A DNA stretch of 64,000 nt. Source: Vitis vinifera. Its lineage: Eukaryota; Streptophyta; Magnoliopsida; Vitales; Vitaceae. A program made the position numbers and the translations under genes. Of this stretch, positions 11,966 to 23,900 are shown piece by piece. Numbering within the stretch: position 1 is the first letter of the stretch; each line of letters opens with the position of its first letter. The stretch is taken from positions 759,001 through 823,000 of the forward strand of contig NC_081817.1 of assembly GCF_030704535.1 (NCBI RefSeq), in the 5' to 3' direction. The notes under the pieces were generated by a model. The model was not told the DNA's origin and ran no database searches. It saw nothing but the letters and a program-made list of their open reading frames with translations.

Positions 11966-13521
11966 ATTCATTAGAATGAAGAATATTTTCAGTGATCTTC
12001 TATGGTGATTACAGTGCTGAATAGATATTACAACACTACTTATGTGCTAAACTACGTGTAGAGTACAGTGAAGTAATGATTATCCTTTTCTTTTCCACTT
12101 CAACAAGTGCTCAAACACCCCATATGAAGCTTAAAATGATTGAAATTATTATGCTTGCTTCAAGGTTTCTTGTTGGTTGTTCTATAATGATCTGCCATGT
12201 TTATCACTCCTGAGTTCTTATAATCTGTCCTCTCCAATCAACAAAATATCATAGGCACATGGGTTGGCAACTTGTGCCATCTAACCGATAAAGGCATACT
12301 GGTTATATCCATTGTATGCCTTGATTTGGCACATTTTCATTGTGACCCCTGCCGACGATGTCAAAGTCTTTTGCTGTTTGAACAAGAAATGGGGGCAATG
12401 GGACCCAAAATGCTGCACTGAAGAATCCAAACTCCTAGCAGAGAGTAGATAAAAGGAAGAAGAAGAGATGGGAACCATAAGCACCACACGTTGCTCAGAG
12501 ATAGAATTTACAGAGTGGTTGATTGGTAGTCGTATCAATCTTTTAAGTCCTCTTTATGGTGATTTACAATGATGAATGAGATTTGGGTCCTACCCAGAGA
12601 CCAGTTGGTGATTCTGGTTGAAGCCCCTTGTTTTCTTGTGCAGTACTATCTTTATCATCAGGGAAAATAAATGAAAGTGGACAAGCCAAGCCACTAAAAT
12701 GAGTGGCCTCAGTAGAGATCAATCTGAGAAAACTTAGGATTGTCCCCGTTTGCTTACCCTCGGTTGTTCGGTTATAAGGATATACTAATCAGGTTGCGAA
12801 TAAGTTTTACAAAAACCCTCCTCTGCTCTGTTCCATTTAGCAAAAAGCAACATCCAATATAGGGTTTCACTGTCCTTAGAGCCAAACACAACTCCACTCC
12901 CGACACACAATAATACCATGGTTGAAAATGCATGTACATGTAGGAGAAAGATTGCCAAAGAGCTGCATAAATGTGATGGTGATTGCAATAGAGTGAATAA
13001 TTTTAGGCTCTGTAAATACAAAATTAAAAAAAAAAGAAAAAATAAAAAAACTCAACCAGAAGTACCATGAAGATACTTACACCACTTTGTATTATGGTGA
13101 TAAATTTCTAGTTGCTATTTCTCATTGTTTACTAGATTGATGTTCTTGCCATGTCTATATATGATACTTCTTCCCATCTGTTCTTGACACACAGTATGTT
13201 TCGATTTCTTGTCCAGTTTTCTGTGAGCATGGGATGCTTATCTGCATCACCATTTTTCGGTAGTCATGAAGATCCTTTTAAGATTTAGCCGATTTGTTTT
13301 CATGAGTAAAGGTAAAATTTTAGGTTTGAGGTGACTGGCGGATAAGGCCAAACACAATTTGTATTTGACCAATTAAAGGTTACTAGATATCACACCAATC
13401 GCCATCACGATATAAAGATCACATATTAGTAGTGCAGAAACAGTAGGCGTGTGTGTGTGTGTGTGAGTGATAAAAAGGAGATAGATTTGTAGCTGGATAT
13501 GAGAGAGGTTGTTTGTTGGAC

Positions 13522-14497
13522 ATGGAGAATTGCCTTTATTCTGGTTGGGCTCAAGAGGCTGATTGCACTCAATGTGATGCAGCACCTGTACTTCCATGGC
13601 TGCCACCTCCTCATGTTTCTGCCTCATTCCAATTCCATGGATTCCCTTCATGGTCTTTACCCGTTGAAAAGATGGCAACAGAGGATAGATCAGATGAGAG
13701 GACTGCAACAGCTTCCAAGAGCCACAGCCAGGCGGAGAAGCGGCGTAGGGATAGAATCAACGCGCAGCTTGCCACTCTCAGGAAGCTAATCCCCAAGTCT
13801 GAAAAGGTACTGCATCTTTTTCTCTTTCGATCATCCCTTTTTTCTTGATTACTTGAGTCAGCCCATGTCTGGAATTCTTGTGTTTATGCATGTTTTCCGG
13901 TATTATCTTGAGAATTAGTAGTGGAAAACAGTTTGGTTGGTTATGCTTAGTCCTTAAAAATGTTACGAAGCCTACATATATCCTTTGTTAGAGTCTGAGC
14001 AGATCGATATCTCTTTACTGCAGATGGACAAGGCAGCTCTCCTAGGAAGCGTAATCGATCATGTCAAGGATCTGAAGAGACAAGCGATGGAAGTGAGCGA
14101 CGTTTTCACAGTTCCAACTGAAGTTGATGAAGTGACCGTGGACTGTGAATTTGATCAAGGATTAGTCCCCAACAACACCATTAAAACCCCAGAGAATATC
14201 TTCATCAAAGCATCCGTCTGCTGTGAAGATCGTCCAGAGCTGTTCTCAGAGCTCATCCGAGCTCTCCAAGGCCTGAAACTGACAACGATTCGAGCAGATA
14301 TGGCGAGTTTGAGTGGCAGAACTAAAAGCATTCTGGTTCTTTGCAGCAAGGATGACAGCAACAGTGTCTGCATTAGCACTCTCAAACAGTCCCTTAAAGT
14401 GGTTTTGAGTAGAATTGTTTCATCATCCACAGCTTCAAACTACCGCATTACAAGCAAAAGGCAAAGGTTCTTCTTGCCCTCTAATTTCCCACAATGA
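13522..14497 (+). CDS. bHLH transcription factor, bHLH51-like
   Basis: Two exons, 13522-13806 and 14024-14497, joined in phase 0 to give 252 residues. The start MENCLYSGW matches the MENS start of Arabidopsis bHLH51 as I recall it, and so does the C-terminal KRQRFFLPSNFPQ (KRQRWFLSSHYSQ there). The basic region has the H68-E72-R76 set (SHSQAEKRRRDRIN), which predicts G-box (CACGTG) binding. Helix 1 ends at PKSEK, exactly at the intron, and helix 2 starts MDKAALLGSVIDHVKDLKRQ. Residues about 145-235 look like an ACT-like dimerisation domain (IFIKASVCCEDRPELF onward). The protein should act in the nucleus; targets cannot be told from sequence. The intron splits the HLH loop, as in relatives. 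Confidence 0.92.
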
Positions 14498-16239
14498 TCT
14501 TCTTCTTCTTCCTCCTCCTCCTCCTCCCTCAGATCTTCCCCAAATTTCTGGTTTTTCCTCTACTGTAAAAAATGAAATTTCCCACCATTTCTGGTGAAGA
14601 AATCAATCATGTGGTGCATACTATTCATATGAATGATATGGGTTATTCTCCCCCTATATAAGAAAAAGCAAACTTCTCATTATATGATCTCCTTTTACCT
14701 CTTCAAAAGCAAAAGTTTGTAGGTCCCCCCATTGTTGTGTAAGTAGTAGTCTGAAAGAGTATCAAACTTTCGATTATTGAAAGCATTGGGTTTTATTTTT
14801 ATTTTTATTTTAAAATTTAAATACATATTAAATTATAAATTCGAAAGAAAAAAATCATCAAGCAATATGGGTGTTCTTCCCACAAACCTTACTGCATTTG
14901 TTGTTTGATCTACTTAGGCATAATCCCGGATGTAGCTTCCATGTTTTTCCAAAGGGTACCTGGCCTGGGCCTGGGCCTTAGTCCAAAAGCCCATCCCTCA
15001 ATTGTCACTTTTTTTTTTTAGGGTCTCATCAGTTGAATAGTATCGAATCAAAACAGATTAGATTGATATCGAAAGAGATAAGAGATTGATGTTATTTGAA
15101 AGGATATTGGATTGATTTGAACAACAAGCTTCATTTGAAATAATTCTGGGTTTATTTAGACCATAATTTCAAAGTAAAATCTTGATGGTGTGACGAAAGT
15201 TTAATCAAACATTTAGAGTTATGAACAAAATTCTTCATTTTCTCTATTGTTGCTTAGACTGCTCTACAAAGAAACAATTCAAAGCACTTTAGATTTGTTC
15301 TAAGAAAATAGAAAATAATGTGCTTCATTTCAAAAAATAACGAAAAGGTTATGAAGATTAATTAAAAATAAAACATTATATATAAAATTTATTTTTTTAA
15401 AATATTTAGAAACATAGATAAAAAATTAAAAAATATTTCAAATTCTCAAACAAAACGTCAAAATTGTTCTTAAACTATAAAATTGTTCAAACACATCCTT
15501 GAGCTGCCCACCCTCTAATTTAACAACTAAGATTTAACTTGATTGATTATAAATGTATAACCCCTTTTCAATAATTGAGGCTTAAGAATATGGAAGGATG
15601 GAAAAGGGGTGGGGAGATGATGCAGAGGCAAGAGAGAGAGAGAGAGAGGGAGGAAAAGAGGGAATTAAAAGGCAGTTTCAAGAAAGGGAGTGCGGAGTGG
15701 AGGCCTTGGCATATACGGCGGTTTTAAAGCAGAGTCTGAGTAACGCCCGGCCCCAATCTCCAATGTCGCACTGCCTCCCACACTCCCCCCACCCCTTTTA
15801 CTAGTCAAAACCACCAAAAACAGAAACCCAAAAGTCTTTTCAATTTTGATGGCTCACAGTGATTTTAATATTTTATTGCCCATCATCACCGTCCGATCAA
15901 GATAAATCCAAACTCAAAAAATAAACTAAAAAAAATTAAAAAAAATATTATTTTGATAATTAGGAACCAAAACTGCCACGGTTTCGGAGTTGAATAACGC
16001 ATATATAGAATAGAAGAATAAGGAAAAGCCGTTACTGAATCAGTTAAAAGAGGAAGTTATAACTCCCTTCGTCATCTCTCCAACCTCATGCATCAACTCA
16101 ACCCCAAACCCTAACTGAATCTTTACTCTATACGCGCTTATAACGACTCAATGCTTATATATACATTCATCTTTGACTGCCCTTTTCGTTTTAGATGAAA
16201 CCCAACTCATTTACAAATTTTTAATTAATTTTTTCGCCG
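14498..16239. other. Intergenic between bHLH and MYB genes
   Basis: The 5' part is the bHLH 3' UTR with CTC/TTC runs at about 14500-14530. The rest is AT-rich. A GA-rich tract lies at 15631-15650; the short open frame around it (15598-15804) is low-complexity and unsupported. The MYB promoter fills the last 400 bases, with a TATATATA box at 16157-16164. Confidence 0.5.
16157..16164 (+). promoter_or_regulatory. TATA box of the R2R3-MYB gene
   Basis: TATATATA lies about 80 bp before the ATG at 16240, a good distance for a plant core promoter with a 5' UTR near 50 nt. Confidence 0.6.
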
Positions 16240-17001
16240 ATGACTCTGACCACCGGCGGTGATCGGATCAAGGGTTCTTGGAGCCCACAAGAGGATGCTT
16301 CTCTTGTCAAGCTTGTTGAGGAGCATGGTCCCAGAAACTGGTCTCTGATCAGCGCCGGCATACCAGGTCGTTCCGGCAAGTCGTGTAGGCTGAGGTGGTG
16401 CAATCAGCTTAGTCCGGAGGTGCAGCACCGGCCATTTAGTCCGGCAGAGGACGCCGTCATCGTTCAGGCGCATGCCGTTCACGGCAACAAGTGGGCTACT
16501 ATTGCGCGTATCTTGCCCGGGCGGACGGATAATGCGATTAAGAATCACTGGAACTCGACTCTCCGGCGGCGTCGGGTTGGGGAGCTGTCGTCGGCGTCGT
16601 CAGAGTCGAACTCAGCGATGAAGCGCCCGAGTTTTGATGCAACAGTGTCGTCCGAGTCGGACTCGGGACTAAAGCGGCAGCTCGTTGGCGCATCGCCGGA
16701 GCACAACAGCTGCGATAGGGTTAAGGCCGAGCCGGAGACGTCGCTAACGCTATCCCCGCCGGGAGATAGTGTGGTAACGTTACCCGTGGGTGATAGAGTG
16801 GAGGATGCTCGAGATGAAGGGGCGCGCATCACGAGGAAAGAAGGGGAGAGGTGTGCGGTGGAGATGGCGGACACGTGCTTGGTAAAGATAATACAGCGTA
16901 TGATAGCGGAGGAGGTTAGGAATTACTTCATCGCGTTACGGGCAGAGGATGGGCTTCGGGTTAGGCCTGAGCTCGACCCAGCGGCCCAAAATAATCCCTA
17001 A
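16240..17001 (+). CDS. R2R3-MYB transcription factor, subgroup 22 (MYB44/70/73/77 type)
   Basis: Intronless, 253 residues, as typical for subgroup 22. R2 spans about residues 11-60 with tryptophans 14, 34 and 53; R3 about 63-112 with F66, W85 and W104. [20 protein letters not shown] is the family hallmark. The C-terminal half carries SLTLSPPG, which sits where MYB44-type proteins have the EAR-like repressor motif SLSLSLPG, but here the third Leu of LxLxL is replaced by Pro. Members act in the nucleus in ABA, drought and auxin responses; that role is family knowledge. The coding region is GC-rich compared with its flanks, normal for such intronless genes. The start is the first ATG after the TATA box. 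Confidence 0.93.
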   Translation: MTLTTGGDRIKGSWSPQEDASLVKLVEEHGPRNWSLISAGIPGRSGKSCRLRWCNQLSPEVQHRPFSPAEDAVIVQAHAVHGNKWATIARILPGRTDNAIKNHWNSTLRRRRVGELSSASSESNSAMKRPSFDATVSSESDSGLKRQLVGASPEHNSCDRVKAEPETSLTLSPPGDSVVTLPVGDRVEDARDEGARITRKEGERCAVEMADTCLVKIIQRMIAEEVRNYFIALRAEDGLRVRPELDPAAQNNP

Positions 17002-18997
17002 AATCTTATACCAAAAGTTTCAGTCTCACAGCTGTCTTTCTTTTTATACCGACAACGTTAGAGCTGGGTGGTTGAGGAATGGCAGCTGAAATTTTAGATG
17101 AATCAGTAGTTTTAATACTTGTTTTTTAAAAAAAAAAAGAAAAAAAAACTTTTATTTCACTCTTTTCTAACCTTACATCTACCAACAATGGAAAAGGTTC
17201 TACTTTGAGAAAAGTTGATGGTAATTTGAAGATCAAATCTTCTCTAACCCCTCTCTCATTCACGGATGGGTATGCCAATTATTTGTACTAGTTTGAATGA
17301 TGAATTGAATACCAGATTCCGGTCTAGGAGATCTCGGTGGATGGATCTGCGTATTAAAAAAAAAACAATGGCAACCTATTCTAAGGCATCAATGGGTACC
17401 AAGCCAAGGACCTAGAACCTTCCGGGGCATCCAACTGTTAGGCTGTGTTATTATTCCAACACGAATAGATCACAAATGTGCGTAATGTTACAGAGAATCT
17501 GAGGCTCCAAAGTTCACATAGTACACAAAAGGACCCCAGGCAGCAAAGCTAAGGAAAAACCCCAAAGCCCCTCCCCCTCTCATCAATCAACAAAATAAGA
17601 AACCCCATCTAAGAAATTCAAAGAGAGATTAGAAAACATGTTTCAAACCCTAAGGCGAGGAGTCATCCACATGTTTCAGGTCCCTGGCAAATTTAATCCT
17701 CTTTTTAACACAATGATCAACTAATTTCTTTAGTCCATCACATATTCCACCAAGATACATACTTTTCTCAAGGTGCATCCTTTAATTTTAAAGGATCCAA
17801 ATATAAAATTCTCCCCCCAACTGCATTCCCTTTGAGAATTGTAATTACAATTGTTTAGGTTTGCTGATGGGAAAAAATAAAACAAACAACATTCTCCACC
17901 CTTGACAACAAAATTAATGTTGATGACTTCCAGAGAGAGTCTCCTGATGCATCTTGAAAATCCATTCACACATTTCCCCTTATAGAGGCCCCATACCAAG
18001 GTAAAAACACCCATGAATGCTTAATAATATAACAGAGCCATATACATATACACAACACCGGCAAGATGATATACAGCAAGAGAGGCTTTCCCGCACTATC
18101 CCCAAGATATGTACTGACCCAACACTAGGCTGAATAATCATGATAAAGATTAAATGTCTAGATTGGTGATCAAGTACAAAACCCAACCTCCTCAAGAAAG
18201 GCCAGATGATTATGATAGAAATTTAATTTCAAGATTGGTCAAACATATGCATTCCCGACCCCTAAAAATACCCAAATCTGATGCTCTTATGCTTAATGAA
18301 ACAACTCCTAAAGCGGAAAATTAGAACTTATTTCTGTAGAATCTCAAAAGAGAAATTTCCTGGTAACATGGAGGGAAAACAAGACAGCAAGCTTAGGTAG
18401 AAATTTAAGCCCAACTGTAATTCCCTTACAATCCCCTTTGTCAAACTCCAAATAAAAAGAAAAATCATCAACAGAGAAACTTCCTGGAAACTGCAGGAAA
18501 ACCCCGCTATAATCCCTTTGTGAAACTCCATATTATTTATATAGAGCACCAGCAAACTAACTTCCTGAGAACAATGGGAAAACATGACAACAAGCTTAAA
18601 TTGGAATTCAAACCAAATGGAAACCCCACTACAATCGCCTTTGTGATTGGGCTTAAACCATGGTTCTACCAACTTTTTAGTTCCATGACATCTGCAGTTA
18701 CAATAGGAGTCACAGTTTCCATATACTATTCCAGGAAGGCTAAATCAAACCCAAAAAACCCTAAAAAAATTCATCAGCAATTCACCCAAGAAAATGAGAT
18801 TCATCAACATAAAGAAATCTTAATAACCAAAACACAGTAGCATAATCCAAGTGTGAAGATTCTCCAAACTGAATCTAAACAAAATGTATCAGAACATTAA
18901 ACAAGATAAAACTTCGACCAAACGGTACTGACTTATAACAAAAAAAACGACTCTAAACGGAGAAAACGAAACTGATGAGGACCGTTCATTGGTTCGC
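17002..18997. other. Convergent intergenic between MYB and eL41 genes, with degenerate internal repeats
   Basis: Two genes converge here, so both ends are 3' UTR. Between about 18348 and 18640 a diverged direct repeat is visible: 'aatttcctggtaacatgg' with its following 100 bases resembles the stretch from about 18558 ('aacttcctgagaacaatgg'), and a shorter copy lies between them near 18476. Small frames on both strands here are not supported as genes. No mobile-element ends are seen. Confidence 0.45.
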
Positions 18998-19200
18998 CTA
19001 CTTGGATCTCTGCCTCATCTTTCGGCGCTTCCTCTTCAACCTCCTCATACGCTTCTTCTTCCACTGATAAAAAACCAACAAACGAAACAACAACCGAATC
19101 AATCGTCGCCATTCAATTACAAACCGAAGTTCTAGAAACAAAAATCGAAAGGTTCATATACGTAGAGAGATCGGTGAAGAAGACATACCTTAGCTCTCAT
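18998..19200 (-). CDS. RPL41: 60S ribosomal protein eL41 (RPL41), 25 residues in two exons
   Basis: Exon 1 is 19189-19200 on the minus strand (ATG AGA GCT AAG, MRAK) followed by GTATGT. Exon 2 is 19063 down to 18998, after the acceptor ATCAG. It begins WKKKRMRRLKRK, ends RQRSK and stops with TAG. The product has 25 residues, mostly Lys and Arg, identical to the eukaryotic eL41 pattern as I know it: the smallest and most basic ribosomal protein, lying at the bridge between large and small subunits. The intron is 125 bp and falls after codon 4. The upstream region has a TATA box and site II elements typical of plant ribosomal protein genes. The gene is far too short for usual gene finders but the match is essentially complete. 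Confidence 0.95.
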
Positions 19201-19375
19201 GGTGATCGGGTGATGATAGCCTTCCTTCTCTGTAAAACCCTAATTTTTCTGCTAGGCTGCTGGTAAAGAGGGCAGAGATTTTGGGTCTTGAGGGCTGTCG
19301 AAGTATTTATAGGTGAACCCTAGGGGTGATGGGCTTATTTGGATGTTGGTTTTAGGCCCATGTTTACTGGGCTCA
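19201..19375 (-). promoter_or_regulatory. eL41 promoter: TATA box, site II and telo-box-like elements
   Basis: On the minus strand TATAAATA (19304-19311) lies about 105 bp before the ATG. TGGGCC (complement of 19355-19360) and TGGGCT (19368-19373, opposite orientation) are site II elements. A telo-box-like AAACCCTAA is on the plus strand near 19236-19244, in the 5' leader. This combination is established for co-regulated ribosomal protein and growth genes in plants (TCP and telo-box factors). Confidence 0.7.
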
Positions 19376-20490
19376 ATATCAAGTCATATCACTTGTTGGG
19401 TCTGAGCCTTGCATGAGGGACGGGCTCATATGACCCAAAAAAAACAGGGGGGGCGGCGGCTGTACCATCTACGAATGGGTCCATTCCTTTGGTCTTGGGT
19501 TTTGGGCCGCCCTCTGTTAGGCCAGGTGGGTCTTCGGATCACACCTCTTTGACTATATTGCTGAAAATAGTTATTGAAAACACTTCTTTAAAACAGTTTT
19601 CAATTGTTTTTAAGAAATAAAATTTTATTTCGAAACTTAAATATAATACTTTGCATTCATATACAATATAAAAATTCACAAAATATTCTTCATATTTCCA
19701 ATTTTTGTTTAGAATACTTTAAAAGAACACCTAAACATACTTCAAATTTGTTTTTTTTTTTTTAAAAAAAAAAACTTATCTTCATAATCAATTTTCAAAA
19801 AATTGTTTTCAATATTGAACATGCTTTTTAATATATAAAATTGTTTTCAAAACAATTTCCAAATATACCATCAATTTGTAGCTCAACCTCGGTTTGGGTT
19901 CGAGAATTAAATTCATTATTTTTATCACGTGAAACATTATAAGAAAAAAAAAGTGAGAATATTCGGTTTAGTGGCATTGTGTAGAAAGGTTGAAATCCCT
20001 AATCATATATTTTGAAGGCTTGGGCCTAAGAATTAGCCGCCCATGCAGGCTGGGCCTTGATCTCAAGTTATTGGGCTCAATTAGTGTTTTGAGCCAATCC
20101 ATCAAACTTAAAGCCCAACGTAGGAGCAGGTTAAAGTGAGGAAAAAATTTGACTTACGAGATGTTTTTGAAAGACGTTCGATGAAAGGAAAATGGTAAGG
20201 CATCCATTCAATTCCTATTAAACTTTCAATATTCGTCGTTGAAAATGTATAATGAAATTTACGTCTTTAAACAAGGATATAAATGTATTGAACCATGATA
20301 CAAATAAATGGGATTAGATAAAAGTAAATAGGATTAAACTATATAAGAATATGACTATAATACAAATAAATGAGACGGAAGTGCAATACAAAACAATCAC
20401 ACTCATAACATATTATAATTAGTCCAAATTTTCAATAGTTGCCAATTCGGTGTCATAGCAAGACCCTTGATGAAATGTAATATAGGCATT
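19376..20490. other. Intergenic, AT-rich
   Basis: No gene is seen. About 19555-19870 is AT-rich with repeated 'gttttcaa' and 'aaaacaattt' words, of the kind that also occurs at 36130-36580; it is probably a decayed miniature element. The sequence GCATT at 20486-20490 is the left target duplication of the large element that follows. Confidence 0.45.
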
Positions 20491-20577
20491 TGTAGACCCC
20501 TCTTCAGGTGGCAAGTTTTTGCATTTTGCCATTATTTTTTTATTTATCTTCTTGTCAACCCGAGGATGGGCTGTATG

Positions 20578-20957
20578 TGTTGGGCTTTGTGGAGCCTAGT
20601 TTTGTTTGATCCGGTTTGACGACCCGACCCGAATAATATTGCATGGCTTTTTTAATGGGAGATTTATTGAGGCCTGTTGGGCTCGTTTAGCCCATTGTGG
20701 AACCACCCTTTGTAATTAGGGTTTTTTAGTATGGTAGGGTTGCCGTGCTATATATATATAGAGAATATTGTAGCCGCTAGGTTGTACACTCTGTATTCTT
20801 CCCTGATAATAGTGATATCCCTGCAACTCCGTGGACGTAGGCAAATTGCCGAACCACGTAAATACTGTCTTGTGCGTGTGATTGTTTTTTTTCTTTGGCG
20901 TGTGTTTTCTCTAATTTTTGTTTCTCACGGGTTGGGAATTCGGTTTAATTCCCTACA
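20578..20957 (+). repeat. 5' LTR of the copia element
   Basis: A 380-bp LTR starting TGTTGGGCTTTG and ending CCCTACA. A TATATATATAGAG stretch near 20752 is a likely promoter TATA region. It matches the 3' LTR base for base as read. Confidence 0.95.
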
Positions 20958-20996
20958 ACTGGTATCAGAGCCTAGGGTTAGGTTTGAGTGGGAGCA

Positions 20997-23900
20997 ATGG
21001 CAGAGGAAGCAGGAAAGGCGTCTGGAATAGAAAAGTTTGATGGCACAGACTTTGCGTATTGGAGGATGCAGATTGAAGATTATCTCTATGGGAGGAAATT
21101 GCATCTGCCTCTTTTGGGGACAAAACCTGAGAGTATGAAGGCTGAGGAATGGGCGCTTCTTGACAGACAGGTTCTAGGAGTTATTAGATTAACTCTGTCT
21201 AGGTCTGTTGCACACAATGTTGTAAAGGAGAAGACCACAGCAGATCTGATGAAGGCTTTGTCCGGTATGTATGAAAAGCCGTCCGCAAACAATAAGGTGC
21301 ATCTGATGAAGAAATTGTTCAATTTGAAGATGGTAGAGAATGCATCAGTAGCACAACATCTAAATGAATTTAATACAATCACAAATCAATTGTCGTCTGT
21401 AGAAATTGATTTTGATGATGAGATTCGTGCTCTGATTGTCTTGGCTTCTTTGCCAAACAGTTGGGAGGCAATGAGGATGGCAGTAAGCAATTCTACAGGA
21501 AAGGAAAAGCTCAAGTACAATGATATACGAGATTTAATTCTGGCTGAGGAGATTCGCCGAAGAGATGCAGGTGAAACCTCAGGATCTGGTTCTGCCCTAA
21601 ACCTTGAGACAAGAGGCAGAGGTAATAACAGAAATTCAAATCAGGGTAGATCAAATTCTAGAAATTCTAATCGGAACAGAAGCAAATCTAGATCAGTCCA
21701 ACAAGTACAATGCTGGAATTGTGGGAAAACAGGTCACTTTAAAAGGCAATGCAAAAGCCCTAAGAAGAAGAATGAAGATGATTCTGCTAATGCTGTAACA
21801 GAAGAGGTACAGGATGCATTACTTCTTGCAGTAGACAGTCCACTTGATGATTGGGTTTTGGATTCAGGAGCTTCGTTTCATACCACTCCACACCAAGAAA
21901 TCATACAGAATTATGTTGCAGGTGATTTTGGTAAGGTGTATTTGGCTGATGGTTCAGCCTTGGATGTTGTGGGTCTAGGAGACGTTCGAATATCATTGCC
22001 CAATGGGTCTGTTTGGTTACTGGAGAAGGTTCGACATATTCCTGACCTGAGGAGAAATCTGATTTCTGTTGGACAACTTGATGATGAAGGACATGCAATA
22101 CTATTTGTTGGTGGTACTTGGAAGGTTACAAAGGGAGCTAGGGTATTGGCTCGTGGAAAGAAGACTGGCACTCTGTATATGACCTCATGTCCAAGAGACA
22201 CAATTGCAGTTGCTGATGCAAGTACTGATACAAGCCTATGGCACCGCAGACTTGGTCACATGAGTGAGAAAGGGATGAAGATGTTGCTGTCAAAAGGAAA
22301 ACTACCAGAATTGAAGTCCATTGATTTTGACATGTGTGAAAGTTGCATTTTAGGAAAGCAAAAAAAGGTGAGCTTCTTGAAAACTGGCAGGACACCGAAG
22401 GCTGAAAAATTGGAACTAGTACACACTGATTTGTGGGGGCCTTCTCCGGTTGCATCCCTAGGAGGTTCAAGGTACTACATCACCTTTATTGATGACTCAA
22501 GTAGAAAGGTATGGGTTTATTTTCTAAAAAATAAATCTGATGTATTTGTAACTTTTAAGAAGTGGAAGGCCATGGTTGAGACAGAAACAAGTTTGAAAGT
22601 AAAATGTTTGAGGTCAGATAATGGAGGAGAGTACATAGATGGAGGATTCAGTGAGTATTGTGTTGCACAGGGAATTAGGATGGAGAAGACCATTCCTGGG
22701 ACACCACAGCAGAATGGTGTGGCTGAGCGCATGAACAGAACTCTCAATGAGCGTGCTAGAAGTATGAGGTTGCATGCTGGACTACCAAAAACTTTTTGGG
22801 CTGATGCTGTTAGCACTGCAGCTTACTTGATAAACCGAGGACCATCAGTTCCCATGGAGTTCAGACTTCCTGAGGAGGTTTGGAGCGGTAAAGAGGTGAA
22901 GTTTTCACATTTAAAAGTTTTTGGTTGTATTTCTTATGTTCATATTGATTCTGATGCTCGTAGTAAACTTGATGCAAAGTCAAAAATATGTTTTTTCATT
23001 GGCTATGGTGATGAGAAATTTGGCTATAGGTTTTGGGATGAACAAAACAGGAAAATCATCAGAAGTAGAAATGTGATATTTAATGAACAGGTTATGTACA
23101 AAGACAGGTCATCTGTAGTGTCAGATGTTACAGAGATAGATCAAAAGAAATCTGAGTTTGTCAACTTAGATGAATTGACTAAAAGTACTGTCCAAAAAGG
23201 GGGTGAAGAAGATAAGGAGAATGTAAATTCACAGGTAGATCTGAGTACACCTGTAGTTGAAGTTCGCAGATCTTCTAGGAACACTAGACCTCCGCAGCGT
23301 TATTCACCTGTTTTAAATTATCTCCTGTTGACTGATGGTGGTGAGCCAGAGTGTTATGATGAAGCCTTGCAAGATGAGAATTCAAGCAAGTGGGAGTTAG
23401 CCATGAAGGATGAGATGGATTCCCTGTTGGGGAATCAGACATGGGAACTGACTGAATTGCCAGTAGGAAAGAAGACTTTGCACAACAAGTGGGTATACAG
23501 AATAAAGAATGAGCATGATGGTAGCAAACGTTACAAGGCCAGATTAGTTGTTAAAGGGTTCCAGCAGAAGGAGGGCATTGACTACACAGAGATATTTTCT
23601 CCAGTTGTGAAGATGTCAACAATTAGACTTGTACTTGGAATGGTGGCCGCAGAAAACTTACATCTTGAGCAGTTAGATGTGAAGACAGCATTCCTTCATG
23701 GTGACTTGGAGGAAGACCTTTACATGATTCAGCCAGAAGGGTTCATTGTTCAAGGACAAGAGAATCTAGTCTGCAAACTGAGAAAGAGCTTGTATGGCCT
23801 TAAACAAGCTCCTAGACAGTGGTACAAAAAGTTTGACAATTTTATGCATAGAATTGGGTTCAAGAGATGTGAAGCTGATCATTGTTGCTATGTTAAGTCC

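Larger units (their letters stand above)
9317..13521. other. Intergenic with LINE remnant, SINE and a CT microsatellite
   Basis: No host gene is supported in these 4.2 kb. The left third is retroposon-derived (LINE remnant 9537-10500, SINE 10543-10667, listed separately). A (CT)11 tract lies at 11943-11965. About 10680-13100 is apparently single-copy DNA with only short random open frames. The last few hundred bases should include the bHLH promoter; a (GT)8 tract lies at 13449-13465, just upstream of that gene's ATG. Confidence 0.5.

Noticed and set aside
15598-15804. 68-codon frame in front of the MYB gene
   Set aside because: It is dominated by a GA repeat (Arg/Glu run) with no domain and lies in the MYB upstream region.
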